64,000 nt of DNA from assembly GCA_032051265.1 (NCBI GenBank), contig DAMBYU010000002.1, positions 310,001 through 374,000 on the forward strand, written 5' to 3'. This DNA comes from Dryocola sp032051265 (GTDB taxonomy: Bacteria; Pseudomonadota; Gammaproteobacteria; Enterobacterales; Enterobacteriaceae). Made by a program: the position numbers and the translations under genes. Below, one piece after another: positions 18,188 to 26,664 of the stretch. Position 1 is the first letter of the stretch; each line of letters begins with the position of its first letter. The notes under the pieces were generated by a model. That model saw nothing but the letters and a program-made list of their open reading frames with translations. It searched no databases and was not told where the DNA came from.

Positions 18188-19354
18188 ATGCGCGCCTTTC
18201 CGGTTCCTTTACCCACGGTACTTGCAGGATTTGTTGCGGTGCTGGTGGGCTATGCCAGCTCAGCGGCCATTATCTGGCAGGCGGCGGATGCTGCCGGAGC
18301 CGATGCACGGCAAATCGCAGGCTGGCTGACAATGCTCGGCATCGGCATGGGGATCAGCACCCTTGTGCTGACGCTGTGGTACCGCGCCCCTGTTCTTACC
18401 GCCTGGTCCACGCCCGGTGCGGCCCTGCTGGCCACCAGTTTGCATGGCAGTACATTAAACGAAGCCGTTGGCGTATTTATCTTTGCCTCAGCGCTCATTT
18501 TAGTTTGCGGTGCCAGCGGGCTATTCGCTCGCCTGATGCGTCTTATTCCGCACACTCTCTCTGCGGCAATGCTGGCGGGGATCCTGCTGCGCTTTGGACT
18601 GGATACCTTCACGTCGTTACAGGACCACTTTTTATTGTGCGGATCAATGCTCATTAGCTGGCTGCTGGCCAAAGCCTGCGCCCCGCGCTACGCGGTAGTT
18701 GTGGCTCTGGTAGCAGGCCTGGTAATTTGCCTTGCGACCGGTGAGTTTAAACCCGAAGGCGTACCGGTAGGCGTCGTGATGCCAGAGTTCACCGTACCGC
18801 ATTTTTCCCTTAGCAGTTTACTGAGCATCGGCCTGCCGTTTTTTCTTGTCACTATGACATCGCAAAATGCCCCCGGCGTGGCGACGCTTAAAGCCTCCGG
18901 TTATAACGTTCCGGTATCGCCGCTGATGGTAGTTACTGCGGTTATTGCCCTGTTACTCGCGCCATTTGGCGTATTTTCCATTTGTATTGCGGCCATTACC
19001 GCGGCTATTTGCCAGGGAGCTGAAGCGCATCCGGAGCCTGCTAAACGTTGGCTTGCCGCCGCCGCGGCTGGCGTGTTTTATCTGCTGGCCGGCATATTTG
19101 GCGGATCGATTTCAGCGTTGCTGACCGCCCTGCCTCTGGCCTTTATCCACACCCTCGCCGGGCTTGCCTTGCTGAGCACTATCGCGGGCAGTTTGTACCA
19201 GGCGCTAAGCCATGAGCGGGAACGCGATGCGGCGATCGTAACTTTTCTGGTCACCGCATCAGGGCTTACCCTTGCGGGAACAGGTTCTGCTTTCTGGGGA
19301 TTGATTGCGGGTGGCTTTTGCTACGGCATATTCTCACTGAGCCGCCGAGCGTAG
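18188..19354 (+). CDS. ydcO: YdcO, BenE-family membrane transporter
   Basis: This 388-residue inner-membrane protein has about 11-12 hydrophobic helices and is homologous along its length to E. coli YdcO and the benzoate/H+ symporter BenE. Conserved features include the FLVTMTSQNAPG segment, which resembles the substrate-site helix of the nucleobase/benzoate transporter fold. The physiological substrate is unknown. It is divergent from sutR and overlaps the convergent AraC gene by 21 bases at the 3' end. Confidence 0.88.
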   Translation: MRAFPVPLPTVLAGFVAVLVGYASSAAIIWQAADAAGADARQIAGWLTMLGIGMGISTLVLTLWYRAPVLTAWSTPGAALLATSLHGSTLNEAVGVFIFASALILVCGASGLFARLMRLIPHTLSAAMLAGILLRFGLDTFTSLQDHFLLCGSMLISWLLAKACAPRYAVVVALVAGLVICLATGEFKPEGVPVGVVMPEFTVPHFSLSSLLSIGLPFFLVTMTSQNAPGVATLKASGYNVPVSPLMVVTAVIALLLAPFGVFSICIAAITAAICQGAEAHPEPAKRWLAAAAAGVFYLLAGIFGGSISALLTALPLAFIHTLAGLALLSTIAGSLYQALSHERERDAAIVTFLVTASGLTLAGTGSAFWGLIAGGFCYGIFSLSRRA

Positions 19355-20206
19355 CTGCGAAGGCGTTACGCCGAGAGTGGCTTTAAAACGGTTGCTGAAA
19401 TGGCTGGCGGAGCTAAAGCCGCAGGCCATGGCGATATCCGTTAACGACAGCAGGCTATGGCGCACAAGCGTTTCCGCCCTTGCCATACGCCGCTGCATCA
19501 CGTACTGATGCGGGGCCTGTTGAGTAGATTGTTTAAACATTCGCGCGAAATGAAATTCGCTCAACCCTGCCTCAAGCGCCAGTTCGGCCAGCGTTAATGG
19601 GTCACGAAGATGCTGTTCGATGTAAGCCTGAATATTGCGCAGCACTACCGGAGCCAGCCCGCCACGCACCACAGGTAAACGCCACTGCACGCTGCTGTAG
19701 TTTTGCACCAGATGGGTAAGCAGCAACGTCGAGGCGGTGCTTAACGTCATATGATTCGCGCTCTGCTGCCAGCTGCTGCTCAGCAAAAAGTGGCGATAAA
19801 GCTGCGTGATACGCGCATCGTCGGCAAAGATTTTTTCATCTATTTGCAGGCTTGCCGGGCTGCGGTCCCAGACCTGCTCGGCGATATGGCGCAGGTGCGC
19901 ATCCGTACAGTACAGGTGCACAAACGAGAAATCGTTACGGATATCCCAGGTTGTTTCGCTCTCCTGCGGCATCAGGCAAAACCTGTCCGGGCCGCCGCCG
20001 TTTTTCCAGCCTTGCGACGTTTTCTGGTAGGTTTCGTATCCGTTGTTGATATAGAGGCTAAGCGTGTGGTGATCGCTAAGCTGCGTGACGCGATCGTTCT
20101 GATTTGACCAGGCCGCCAGTTGAATACCCGAGCCAAGCTGCACGCTGTCATTCAGACGAGCGTTGTGCTTACGAAGATTTTCAAAAGCATGATATGACTG
20201 AGTCAT
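19334..20206 (-). CDS. AraC-family transcriptional regulator
   Basis: The 290 residues have an N-terminal cupin-like sensing region (about 20-160) and a C-terminal double HTH (about 190-288). The HTH includes LTLAELALEAGLSEFHFARM and the AraC signature SLTDIAMACGFSSASHFSNR. It is divergent from an EamA-type exporter, a common pairing in which the regulator activates the pump. I do not recognise it as a named E. coli protein. Its last 21 bases overlap ydcO on the opposite strand. Confidence 0.85.
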   Translation of the reverse strand: MTQSYHAFENLRKHNARLNDSVQLGSGIQLAAWSNQNDRVTQLSDHHTLSLYINNGYETYQKTSQGWKNGGGPDRFCLMPQESETTWDIRNDFSFVHLYCTDAHLRHIAEQVWDRSPASLQIDEKIFADDARITQLYRHFLLSSSWQQSANHMTLSTASTLLLTHLVQNYSSVQWRLPVVRGGLAPVVLRNIQAYIEQHLRDPLTLAELALEAGLSEFHFARMFKQSTQQAPHQYVMQRRMARAETLVRHSLLSLTDIAMACGFSSASHFSNRFKATLGVTPSQLRSAAQ

Positions 20207-20292
20207 AGTTGCCTGGCGCTTAGGGAACAGAACGTTAGTGTATGTAGGCCCGCTCCGGGTTACCAGCCATTAAGCCTGGAGAATCAAAAAAA

Positions 20293-20320
20293 TGCGCAAG
20301 ATTATGCAAGTGGCGCAAGA
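20293..20320. promoter_or_regulatory. Candidate AraC-type operator: direct repeats upstream of the EamA gene
   Basis: GCGCAAGA occurs at 20294-20301 and again at 20313-20320, a 19-bp period, with a partial copy TGCAAG (20305-20310) between them. Tandem half-sites with this kind of phasing are typical for AraC-family activators. The site is about 65-90 bases before the exporter start. Binding by the adjacent regulator is inferred. Confidence 0.45.
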
Positions 20321-20385
20321 CGGTGAAAGCGAGCGTTGAGGGTTAGCTGCAAACTGTCGCTTCTGTCCGACAGTGAGATAACAAG

Positions 20386-21291
20386 ATGAACGCGGTACTT
20401 TATATTCTGGTGGTGGCGATCTGGGGAACAACCTGGCTTGCCATTTATATGCAGCAGGGCGTGGTTTCAGTACCCGTTTCAATTTTCTGGCGTTTTGCCG
20501 TGGCGGCGGTGGTGATGCTTGTGGTGCTGCTCGCGCTGGGGCGGTTGCGCCGTCTTAGCCTGCGCGATCATCTGTTCTGCCTGCTGCAGGGCGCATGTGT
20601 ATTTGGCTTTAACTTTTACTGCTTTTATCATGCCGCGGCTTACATAAGTTCGGGTCTTGAATCAGTCATTTTCTCTATGGCCGTACTGTTTAACGCCTTT
20701 AACAGCATGCTGTTTTTCCGCCAGCGCCCGCACGCTAACCTGCTGCCCGCCGCAGCGCTCGGCATTGCCGGCGTTGTCGCGCTGTTCTGGCACGATTTGA
20801 TCGCAACGCGGTTGGCACCGGAATTATTATTGGGGATTGGCCTTAGCGCGCTGGGGACGTTCGGTTTCTCACTTGGCAATATGATCAGCGCTCGTCATCA
20901 GCGCCGTGGGCTGGAAATCCTGTCGACCAATACCTGGGCCATGCTCTATGGTACGGCGATCATGGGCGTTATTGCCCTGATTCGCGGGGACTCGTTTATG
21001 CCGGAGTTGACCGTCCGCTACCTCGGTTCGCTCTTCTACCTGGCGATATTCGGATCGGTCATCGCCTTTGGCGCCTATTTCACGCTGGTTGGACGTATCG
21101 GCGCAAGCCAGGCGGCCTACAGCACGTTACTTTTCCCGCTGGTGGCGTTAAGCCTTTCAACGGCCTACGAAGGTTATATCTGGCACAGCAACGCGGTAAT
21201 AGGTCTGGCGATGATCCTGGTCGGCAACCTGGTGATGTTTTCAAAACCCGGCATGCTCAAAACGATAATCTGGCGAAAACGTACAACGTAA
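20386..21291 (+). CDS. EamA/DMT-superfamily exporter
   Basis: This 301-residue inner-membrane protein has ten predicted helices formed by two EamA repeats (about 5-135 and 145-285). The opening VAIWGTTWLAIY and the helix GSVIAFGAYFTLVGRIGASQAA are typical of the drug/metabolite transporter family. Such proteins usually export amino acids or metabolites; the substrate cannot be read from sequence. It is paired with the divergent AraC regulator. Confidence 0.85.
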   Translation: MNAVLYILVVAIWGTTWLAIYMQQGVVSVPVSIFWRFAVAAVVMLVVLLALGRLRRLSLRDHLFCLLQGACVFGFNFYCFYHAAAYISSGLESVIFSMAVLFNAFNSMLFFRQRPHANLLPAAALGIAGVVALFWHDLIATRLAPELLLGIGLSALGTFGFSLGNMISARHQRRGLEILSTNTWAMLYGTAIMGVIALIRGDSFMPELTVRYLGSLFYLAIFGSVIAFGAYFTLVGRIGASQAAYSTLLFPLVALSLSTAYEGYIWHSNAVIGLAMILVGNLVMFSKPGMLKTIIWRKRTT

Positions 21292-21303
21292 ACACTGCGC
21301 GAT

Positions 21304-21324
21304 AAAAAGGGAGCCGTGGCTCCC
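21304..21324 (-). terminator. Terminator between convergent EamA and lipoprotein genes
   Basis: GGGAGCC and GGCTCCC flank a two-base loop. On the minus strand the stem runs into TTTTT, which fits termination of the lipoprotein gene. The plus strand has only a short GGTT after it. Confidence 0.85.
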
Positions 21325-21339
21325 TGGTTAACTGCTGTA

Positions 21340-22014
21340 TTACTGCTGCGCTTTTTTAACGTCAAACATTGAAGCATCGGTTGCCATATCATCTACAACC
21401 TGTTTTAGCGTATCGAGCGTTAATTTGGTGCCTTCGTTTCTGATGTCTTTCCCGGCCCCTTTACGTACCACTCGTATTACAGGTTTATTGGTCGCCGCAT
21501 CGATAATTTCCGCCTCAAAATAGAGGTTGGTATTCATAGTGCGATGACCAGTCGCTACCTGGGTACCGGCAACAACCAGCGCGATAGGAACGACTTCGTA
21601 GAACTGTAAGCCTTCGTTGCTGCTGTCCACGCCGGTTATCGCCCCGCGGAAGATCAGGCTACGGGGACCCGGCCTGGTTACCAGCGGCTTACGTTCCGCC
21701 GCAGCGGCTTTCAATTGCGTATTTGTATAATTCAGGATCTGCGCCAGCGCTTTTTCGCCAATCTGCGTGGTTGGCTTTGGCTGCGGATAGTAAGTTACCG
21801 GGTTAAAGACCAGGCTGTCGTAATTGTTGCTGTCATAGTTTGGATCAACCCAACGCATGACGGTTTTACCGCTCGGCGTGGTCACTTCTTTAAGCCCTGA
21901 ATAATCTTTCAAAAAGCCAGAATATTTTTCGGGGGCCGTCACCGAAGAAGAACAACCAGCAAGTGCCAGCAAGCCGACCAGACAAGCTGCTTTGAAACAG
22001 AGGATGGTTCTCAT
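21340..22014 (-). CDS. DUF3313-family lipoprotein
   Basis: The ATG at 22014 gives 224 residues; the ATG four codons upstream has no ribosome site. The N-terminus has a lipoprotein signal ending LLALAGCSSS, so the mature protein starts at Cys20. The following residues SSS lack the Asp+2 inner-membrane retention signal, which suggests the outer membrane. The remainder matches the DUF3313 pattern with a beta-rich domain (PRSLIFRGAITGVDSS, TNLYFEAEIIDAAT). The function of the family is unknown. It appears monocistronic. Confidence 0.8.
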   Translation of the reverse strand: MRTILCFKAACLVGLLALAGCSSSVTAPEKYSGFLKDYSGLKEVTTPSGKTVMRWVDPNYDSNNYDSLVFNPVTYYPQPKPTTQIGEKALAQILNYTNTQLKAAAAERKPLVTRPGPRSLIFRGAITGVDSSNEGLQFYEVVPIALVVAGTQVATGHRTMNTNLYFEAEIIDAATNKPVIRVVRKGAGKDIRNEGTKLTLDTLKQVVDDMATDASMFDVKKAQQ

Positions 22015-22147
22015 TTCTTGGTCCATGTGATGTACGTATAAGCTGTTAAATTATAGCTGTTAACCCGCTAAATTTATGGAGTGAAAGTGCTGTCGGACAC
22101 TATTCAGACACAGCGCACATTATTTTGTGCTATTAGCAGAGTAACTA

Positions 22148-23248
22148 TTATTCCTTGCATGAAACCAGCCCGTCGCACAGTAAATCGACGATTATCAGGG
22201 AGCCGTACCGAGGGCCCTGTAAGGGCAGAAAAATATCCTGGGAATGCATTAACGTTGGTTTTTCCTGGGCAATAATAATTACCTGCGCACCCTGCCTTCT
22301 GGCCTGGTGCGCCGCAGCGGTCAAAGCATTATCCGGGGCCGCACCCGCAAAAATGAGCAACGCCTGGCCCTTAGCGAGCATGGAGGCCGTAATACTCATC
22401 AACGCCGTATCCTGACACAAATTTGCCGGATAGCCCTGTGTCAGCAAGCGGTACTGCAGCAGGCTGGCAAAAGGTTTATCTGCCGCGCTGGCGCTAAATA
22501 TATGAACAGCTTTCGCCTGTTGCAATGTGGCGACAGCGCTTTCAATTGCCGAAGGCGACAGAGCACTCAGTTGCGCAGCCAGCATGTTATGCACGCTATT
22601 AAGTCGCTCCCGCCAGGTATGCGGCATATGACCCTCTTGTGCAGGAGTACTGGACTGCGCAAGTTTCATGCGTAAATCACGGATATCCTCGCAGCCGGCT
22701 GCTCGCGCAAAGCGGGTAATAGTTGCAGGACTCACTCCTGCCGCCGTTGCCAGCTGATCGATAGTCGCGGAAGCGGCAAAACTCACATCGGCAAGAATGG
22801 CTTGCGCAACACGAGATTCCTGCTGGCTGAAATCATTCAGGCGCGTGCGAATCTGACTGAGAATATCGCCGCTGCTTTCGCGTCCGGTTGAGTGAGCGAA
22901 TCGCTGCAGAATTTCATTGCCGACGCCCGCGTGCGCCGCCAGCTTTTGCAGCGCCTCAGGTTCAACCCAGGCCGCATCGCCCAGTAACGTTGTTTGCGAT
23001 CCGCCGAAGAATACCGGTTTCTCCTGCTGCTGGTTACGCACCTGACCAAGGAAATCGTTGAGATCGTCACAACCAATACTGCGGGCAAAATGATGGAGCG
23101 TGGCCGGGCTGACCCCAGCCTGAGACGCCAGCTCCTCCATCGTTGACTCGGGAATATGCGCAAAATTTTCCAGGAAAAAACGTGCCAGACGGGATTCCTG
23201 CGCAGGCAGGCCGGACATTCCCTGTACCAGTTGATAAACGATATCCAT
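22148..23248 (-). CDS. RpiR-family regulator with duplicated HTH domains
   Basis: At 366 residues it is about 80 longer than usual RpiR/MurR regulators. Two clear RpiR HTH units are present: 16-72 (ELASQAGVSPATLHHFARS) and 141-197 (QLATAAGVSPATITRFARA). A weaker third copy lies between them at about 95-133 (KLAAHAGVGNEILQRFAHS). A SIS sugar-phosphate domain follows at about 235-360, and its start (HIFSASAADKPF) departs from the usual GxGxS. It is divergent from the PTS IIB gene, and the gap holds three TGAAA..TTTCA palindromes. It probably represses or activates the beta-glucoside locus in response to a phosphosugar. Confidence 0.85.
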   Translation of the reverse strand: MDIVYQLVQGMSGLPAQESRLARFFLENFAHIPESTMEELASQAGVSPATLHHFARSIGCDDLNDFLGQVRNQQQEKPVFFGGSQTTLLGDAAWVEPEALQKLAAHAGVGNEILQRFAHSTGRESSGDILSQIRTRLNDFSQQESRVAQAILADVSFAASATIDQLATAAGVSPATITRFARAAGCEDIRDLRMKLAQSSTPAQEGHMPHTWRERLNSVHNMLAAQLSALSPSAIESAVATLQQAKAVHIFSASAADKPFASLLQYRLLTQGYPANLCQDTALMSITASMLAKGQALLIFAGAAPDNALTAAAHQARRQGAQVIIIAQEKPTLMHSQDIFLPLQGPRYGSLIIVDLLCDGLVSCKE

Positions 23249-23302
23249 AACAGATTAATTCCTCACATCGGCAGCAACGGCTCGTTAAATTCATCATAGA
23301 TG

Positions 23303-23501
23303 ATTGAAATTATTTTTCAATTGCGGCTCTTTTCTCCGGTATCTCTTTCCGTTAATCGCGTCTTAAATTTCATTTTTCTTTCGTAAGTTATTTTTTTCAC
23401 GCGCTACATAGCCTTTGCTGATAATCCAACCGCGATCACACTCATGAAAATAATTTTCATACATGCTGCTTAAAACGGCTAATGTATGAAATATGTTTTC
23501 A
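23303..23501. promoter_or_regulatory. Three TGAAA..TTTCA palindromes, probable RpiR operators
   Basis: ATTGAAA-N5-TTTCAAT lies at 23303-23321. The 17-bp perfect palindrome ATGAAAATAATTTTCAT lies at 23444-23460. TGAAA-TATGT-TTTCA lies at 23487-23501, close to the IIB ribosome site. The first is near the regulator start and the last two are near the PTS gene, so they probably serve autoregulation and locus control. Assignment to the adjacent RpiR protein is inferred. Confidence 0.6.
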
Positions 23502-23519
23502 AAGGGGAAAGGAGTTGTG

Positions 23520-23825
23520 ATGAAAAAGATTATGTTGTGCTGCGCGGCGGGGATGTCCACCAGTATGTTAGTGCAAAAAATGCGAGCGGAAGCAGCAAAG
23601 CGCGCTCTGGAAGTTGAAATCGATGCTTATCCGGTTGCGGAAATTGAAAGCCAGCTCGGCCGTGCCGATGTGGTGCTGCTCGGCCCGCAGGTACAGTTTG
23701 AACTGCAACGTCTGAGCGAACTCTCCGCGCCGCTTGGTAAACCTGTAGCGGTTATCGACATGATGGATTACGGCACCATGCGCGGCGATCGCGTGCTGGA
23801 TAAAGCCCTCGCACTGATGGCCTGA
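23520..23825 (+). CDS. PTS lactose/cellobiose-type EIIB
   Basis: The start at 23520 (MKKIMLCCAAGMSTSMLVQKM) follows a strong GGGGAAAGGAG ribosome site; an in-frame GTG lies one codon earlier. The 101 residues are the usual size for a free-standing EIIB of the lactose/chitobiose family. The phosphorylated cysteine is in the P-loop-like CCAAGMSTS near residue 8. It passes phosphate from EIIA to the sugar carried by the IIC protein. It is the first gene of a three-gene operon with GH4 and IIC; no EIIA is encoded nearby. Confidence 0.92.
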   Translation: MKKIMLCCAAGMSTSMLVQKMRAEAAKRALEVEIDAYPVAEIESQLGRADVVLLGPQVQFELQRLSELSAPLGKPVAVIDMMDYGTMRGDRVLDKALALMA

Positions 23826-23842
23826 AGCGAACGGAGAACACC

Positions 23843-25144
23843 ATGAAAATTACCGTTGTTGGCGGGGGAAGCAGCTACACCCCGGAACTGATAGAAGGTC
23901 TGATCGAGCGCCATGCTTCGCTGCCAATGGCGGAACTGGCGCTTGTTGACGTTGAAGCCGGGCGCCAAAAAGTAGAAATTATTGCCGCTCTTGCGCGCCG
24001 CATGCTGGACCGAAACGGGCTGGAAGCGGTGAAAGTGTCCGTGCATTTTGATGCGGACCAGGCAATCAAGGGTTCGAGCTTCGTATTAACTCAGCTACGC
24101 GTGGGGCAGCTTCCCGCCCGCGCGGCTGACGAACGGCTTGGTTTAAGCCACAGGCTGCTGGGCCAGGAGACCACCGGCGTTGGCGGTTTTGCCAAAGCGT
24201 TGCGCACCATTCCGGTGATGCTGGATATCGCACGTCGCGTGGAACGCCTGGCACCGGACGCATGGATTATCAATTTTACCAATCCAGCCGGTATCGTCAC
24301 GGAAGCGGTTTCGCGCTACAGCAAGGCGAAAATCATCGGGCTGTGTAACGTGCCGGTGACCATGCACCACACCATTGCCGACATGCTGAAATTACCGCAC
24401 TCGTCCGTTACCCTGCGCTTCGCGGGTCTGAACCATATGGTTTGGGTGCATAAAGTGCTGGCCGATGGCCGCGACGCCATCGACGAAGTGCTTGAGATGC
24501 TCTGCGACGGCGAACAGCTTTCGATGAATAACATTAAAGCCGTTCCCTGGCCGGCAGATCTGCTGCGCGCGTTGCGTGCTATTCCCTGCCCTTATCACCG
24601 TTATTTCTGGCAAACCCGTACCATGCTTGAAGACGAGCTGGCCGACGCGGGCAACAAAGGAACGCGTGCAGAGCAGGTCATGAAGGTAGAAGAGGCTTTA
24701 TTTAAGCTTTATGCCGATCCGAATCTGGATAAAAAACCGGAAGAACTCAGCCAGCGCGGCGGATCTTTCTATTCAGAGGTCGCGGTTGAGCTTATTAATG
24801 CCCTGCATAACAACCTCGGCGTTGAAATGGTCGTCAATACCACTAACAATGGCGCTATCCAGGGGCTAGCGGACGATGCGGTGATAGAAACGAACTGCCT
24901 GATCGACGCGCTTGGCGCGCATCCTCTGGCTTTCGGCAAGCTGCCGCCGCTGATGAACGGCCTGACGCAGCAGGTAAAAGATTTCGAACGCCTGACGATT
25001 GAAGCGGCGGTCCATGGCGATAAACATAAAGCCCTGCTCGCGCTGGTGGCCAATCCGCTGGTAGCGGATGTGAATCTGGCCTCGTCGCTGGTCGAGGAAG
25101 TACTCAGCATTAACAAAGCGTGGTTGCCGCAGTTTAACGGCTAG
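23843..25144 (+). CDS. 6-phospho-beta-glucosidase, glycoside hydrolase family 4 (CelF/ChbF/LicH-like)
   Basis: This 433-residue NAD- and manganese-dependent GH4 enzyme opens with the Rossmann motif VVGGGSSYTPELIEGL. NFTNPAGIVTEAV, GLCNVP (metal-ligand Cys) and GLNHMVW (metal-ligand His) are all present. GH4 enzymes cleave 6-phospho-glycosides by a redox elimination mechanism. With the EIIB and IIC genes on either side, it should hydrolyse the phosphorylated disaccharide brought in by the PTS. Cellobiose or chitobiose are candidates, but specificity cannot be fixed from sequence. Confidence 0.9.
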   Translation: MKITVVGGGSSYTPELIEGLIERHASLPMAELALVDVEAGRQKVEIIAALARRMLDRNGLEAVKVSVHFDADQAIKGSSFVLTQLRVGQLPARAADERLGLSHRLLGQETTGVGGFAKALRTIPVMLDIARRVERLAPDAWIINFTNPAGIVTEAVSRYSKAKIIGLCNVPVTMHHTIADMLKLPHSSVTLRFAGLNHMVWVHKVLADGRDAIDEVLEMLCDGEQLSMNNIKAVPWPADLLRALRAIPCPYHRYFWQTRTMLEDELADAGNKGTRAEQVMKVEEALFKLYADPNLDKKPEELSQRGGSFYSEVAVELINALHNNLGVEMVVNTTNNGAIQGLADDAVIETNCLIDALGAHPLAFGKLPPLMNGLTQQVKDFERLTIEAAVHGDKHKALLALVANPLVADVNLASSLVEEVLSINKAWLPQFNG

Positions 25145-25231
25145 CCGCCATTCTGGCGCACGCCCGTCTGCACGGGCGGAAATAACAAAAAACGATTATA
25201 CCCGGGCGGCAGATTCTGCCCCGGGCAGGGG

Positions 25232-26602
25232 GTGTCTGTGTCAGTCAACAAATCCATTATTGAAAAGTACGTGCTGCCTGGGGCGCTGAAAATAGCCGGG
25301 CAAAAGCATGTGTTATCCGTGCGTGACGGTATCATTCTTAATATGCCGTTTATGCTGATCGGCTCATTTTTCCTTATCTTCGCTTATTTGCCGGTGCCCG
25401 GTTACGCGCAGATGATGAGCGATCTGTTCGGCCCTGCATGGCAGGAGAAAGTGCTGTATCCGGTAAAAGCCACCTACGACATCATGGCGATTATTTCCGC
25501 CTTCGGTATCGCTTATCGCCTGGCGGAGAAATATCGTACTATCGATCCGCTAACCGCCGGTGCCGTCTCGCTGGTGGCGTTTATCATGACTATCCCTCAG
25601 CATATTATGTTCACCTCCACTACGGCCTCCACGGCTCAGCTGGTAAAGGGCGTGCTGCCAATGGGCCAGATAGGTAGCCAGGGCCTGTTTGTTGCGATTC
25701 TTATCGCCCTGCTTTCCACTGAAATTTATCGTTTTATCAATAACCGCAACCTGGTTATTCGCATGCCGGAAGGCGTGCCGCCTGCGGTGGCAAAATCTTT
25801 CCTCGCCTTGATTCCTGGGTTCTGTGTGCTGGCGGTCGTGCTGGCTCTGCGCCTGTTGGTGGAGGCGACGCCGTTTGGTGATATCAATACCCTGATAACC
25901 GACCTGGTGGGCATCCCGATGAGCCACGTTGGCGGCTCCCTGCCTGGCATGATTATCTCGGTGCTGCTGATTGGCATTCTGTGGATGCTGGGCCTGCACG
26001 GCGACACTATCGTGCTGGTCTTTATCCGTCCGGTCTGGCTGAGCAATATGGCGGAAAACCTCGAAGCGTTTCAGAACGGTCTGCCTATTCCGCATATCAT
26101 CACCCAGCAGTTTTATGACCTGTGGATTGCGCCTGGGGGCACCGGCGCCCTGCTGGGACTGGTGATCTTCATGCTGATCCGCAGCCGTAGCGCCCAGATG
26201 AAACAGCTGGGGAAAATCGCAGCGCCGGGCAGCCTGTTTAACATCAGCGAGCCGATGGTGTTTGGCATCCCCATTGTGATGAACCCGTATCTGGTGGTGC
26301 CGTTTATCCTCACGCCGGTGGTGCTGGTTATTGTTTCTTACATCGCTATGACCACGGGACTTGTGGCTAAACCTGCAGGTATTGCGCTGCCGTTTACCAC
26401 GCCGATTGTTGTCAGCGGTTACCTTGCGACGGGTGGACATATTTCCGGGTCGGTATTGCAGATTGTTAACTTAGGGATTTCGCTGGTGATGTATTACCCC
26501 TTCTTCCGCATCTGGGATAACCTGAAATATCGCGAGGAACGGGCAAACCAGGCGCCGCAGGAGACTGAGGTTGAGGCCGTAACGCAGCGCAGCCCAATTT
26601 AA
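25232..26602 (+). CDS. PTS cellobiose/chitobiose-type EIIC
   Basis: This is a 456-residue membrane permease of the lactose/cellobiose EIIC family. It starts at a GTG (25232) close behind AGGGGG; a second GTG two codons later is also possible. About ten helices are visible, with the family sequence KHVLSVRDGIILNMPFMLIG near the N-terminus and FNISEPMVFGIPIVMNP in the sugar-binding domain. It translocates and phosphorylates a beta-diglucoside together with EIIB. A bidirectional terminator follows. Confidence 0.92.
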   Translation: MSVSVNKSIIEKYVLPGALKIAGQKHVLSVRDGIILNMPFMLIGSFFLIFAYLPVPGYAQMMSDLFGPAWQEKVLYPVKATYDIMAIISAFGIAYRLAEKYRTIDPLTAGAVSLVAFIMTIPQHIMFTSTTASTAQLVKGVLPMGQIGSQGLFVAILIALLSTEIYRFINNRNLVIRMPEGVPPAVAKSFLALIPGFCVLAVVLALRLLVEATPFGDINTLITDLVGIPMSHVGGSLPGMIISVLLIGILWMLGLHGDTIVLVFIRPVWLSNMAENLEAFQNGLPIPHIITQQFYDLWIAPGGTGALLGLVIFMLIRSRSAQMKQLGKIAAPGSLFNISEPMVFGIPIVMNPYLVVPFILTPVVLVIVSYIAMTTGLVAKPAGIALPFTTPIVVSGYLATGGHISGSVLQIVNLGISLVMYYPFFRIWDNLKYREERANQAPQETEVEAVTQRSPI

Positions 26603-26613
26603 TCTCTGCTATG

Positions 26614-26650
26614 AAAAAGCCCTGTCGTTTTACACGGCAGGGCTTTTTTA
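26614..26650. terminator. Bidirectional terminator between EIIC and DppA-like genes
   Basis: AAAAAGCCCTGTCGT and ACGGCAGGGCTTTTTT form an 11-bp stem with one wobble pair. A runs upstream and T runs downstream, so it can end transcription from both convergent genes. Confidence 0.93.
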
Positions 26651-26664
26651 TCTTCAGGAAAATA

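Noticed and set aside
25550..26440. 296-residue open frame opposite the PTS EIIC gene
   Set aside because: It is extremely rich in His, Arg, Gln and Asn, as expected from the reverse complement of a hydrophobic membrane-protein gene.
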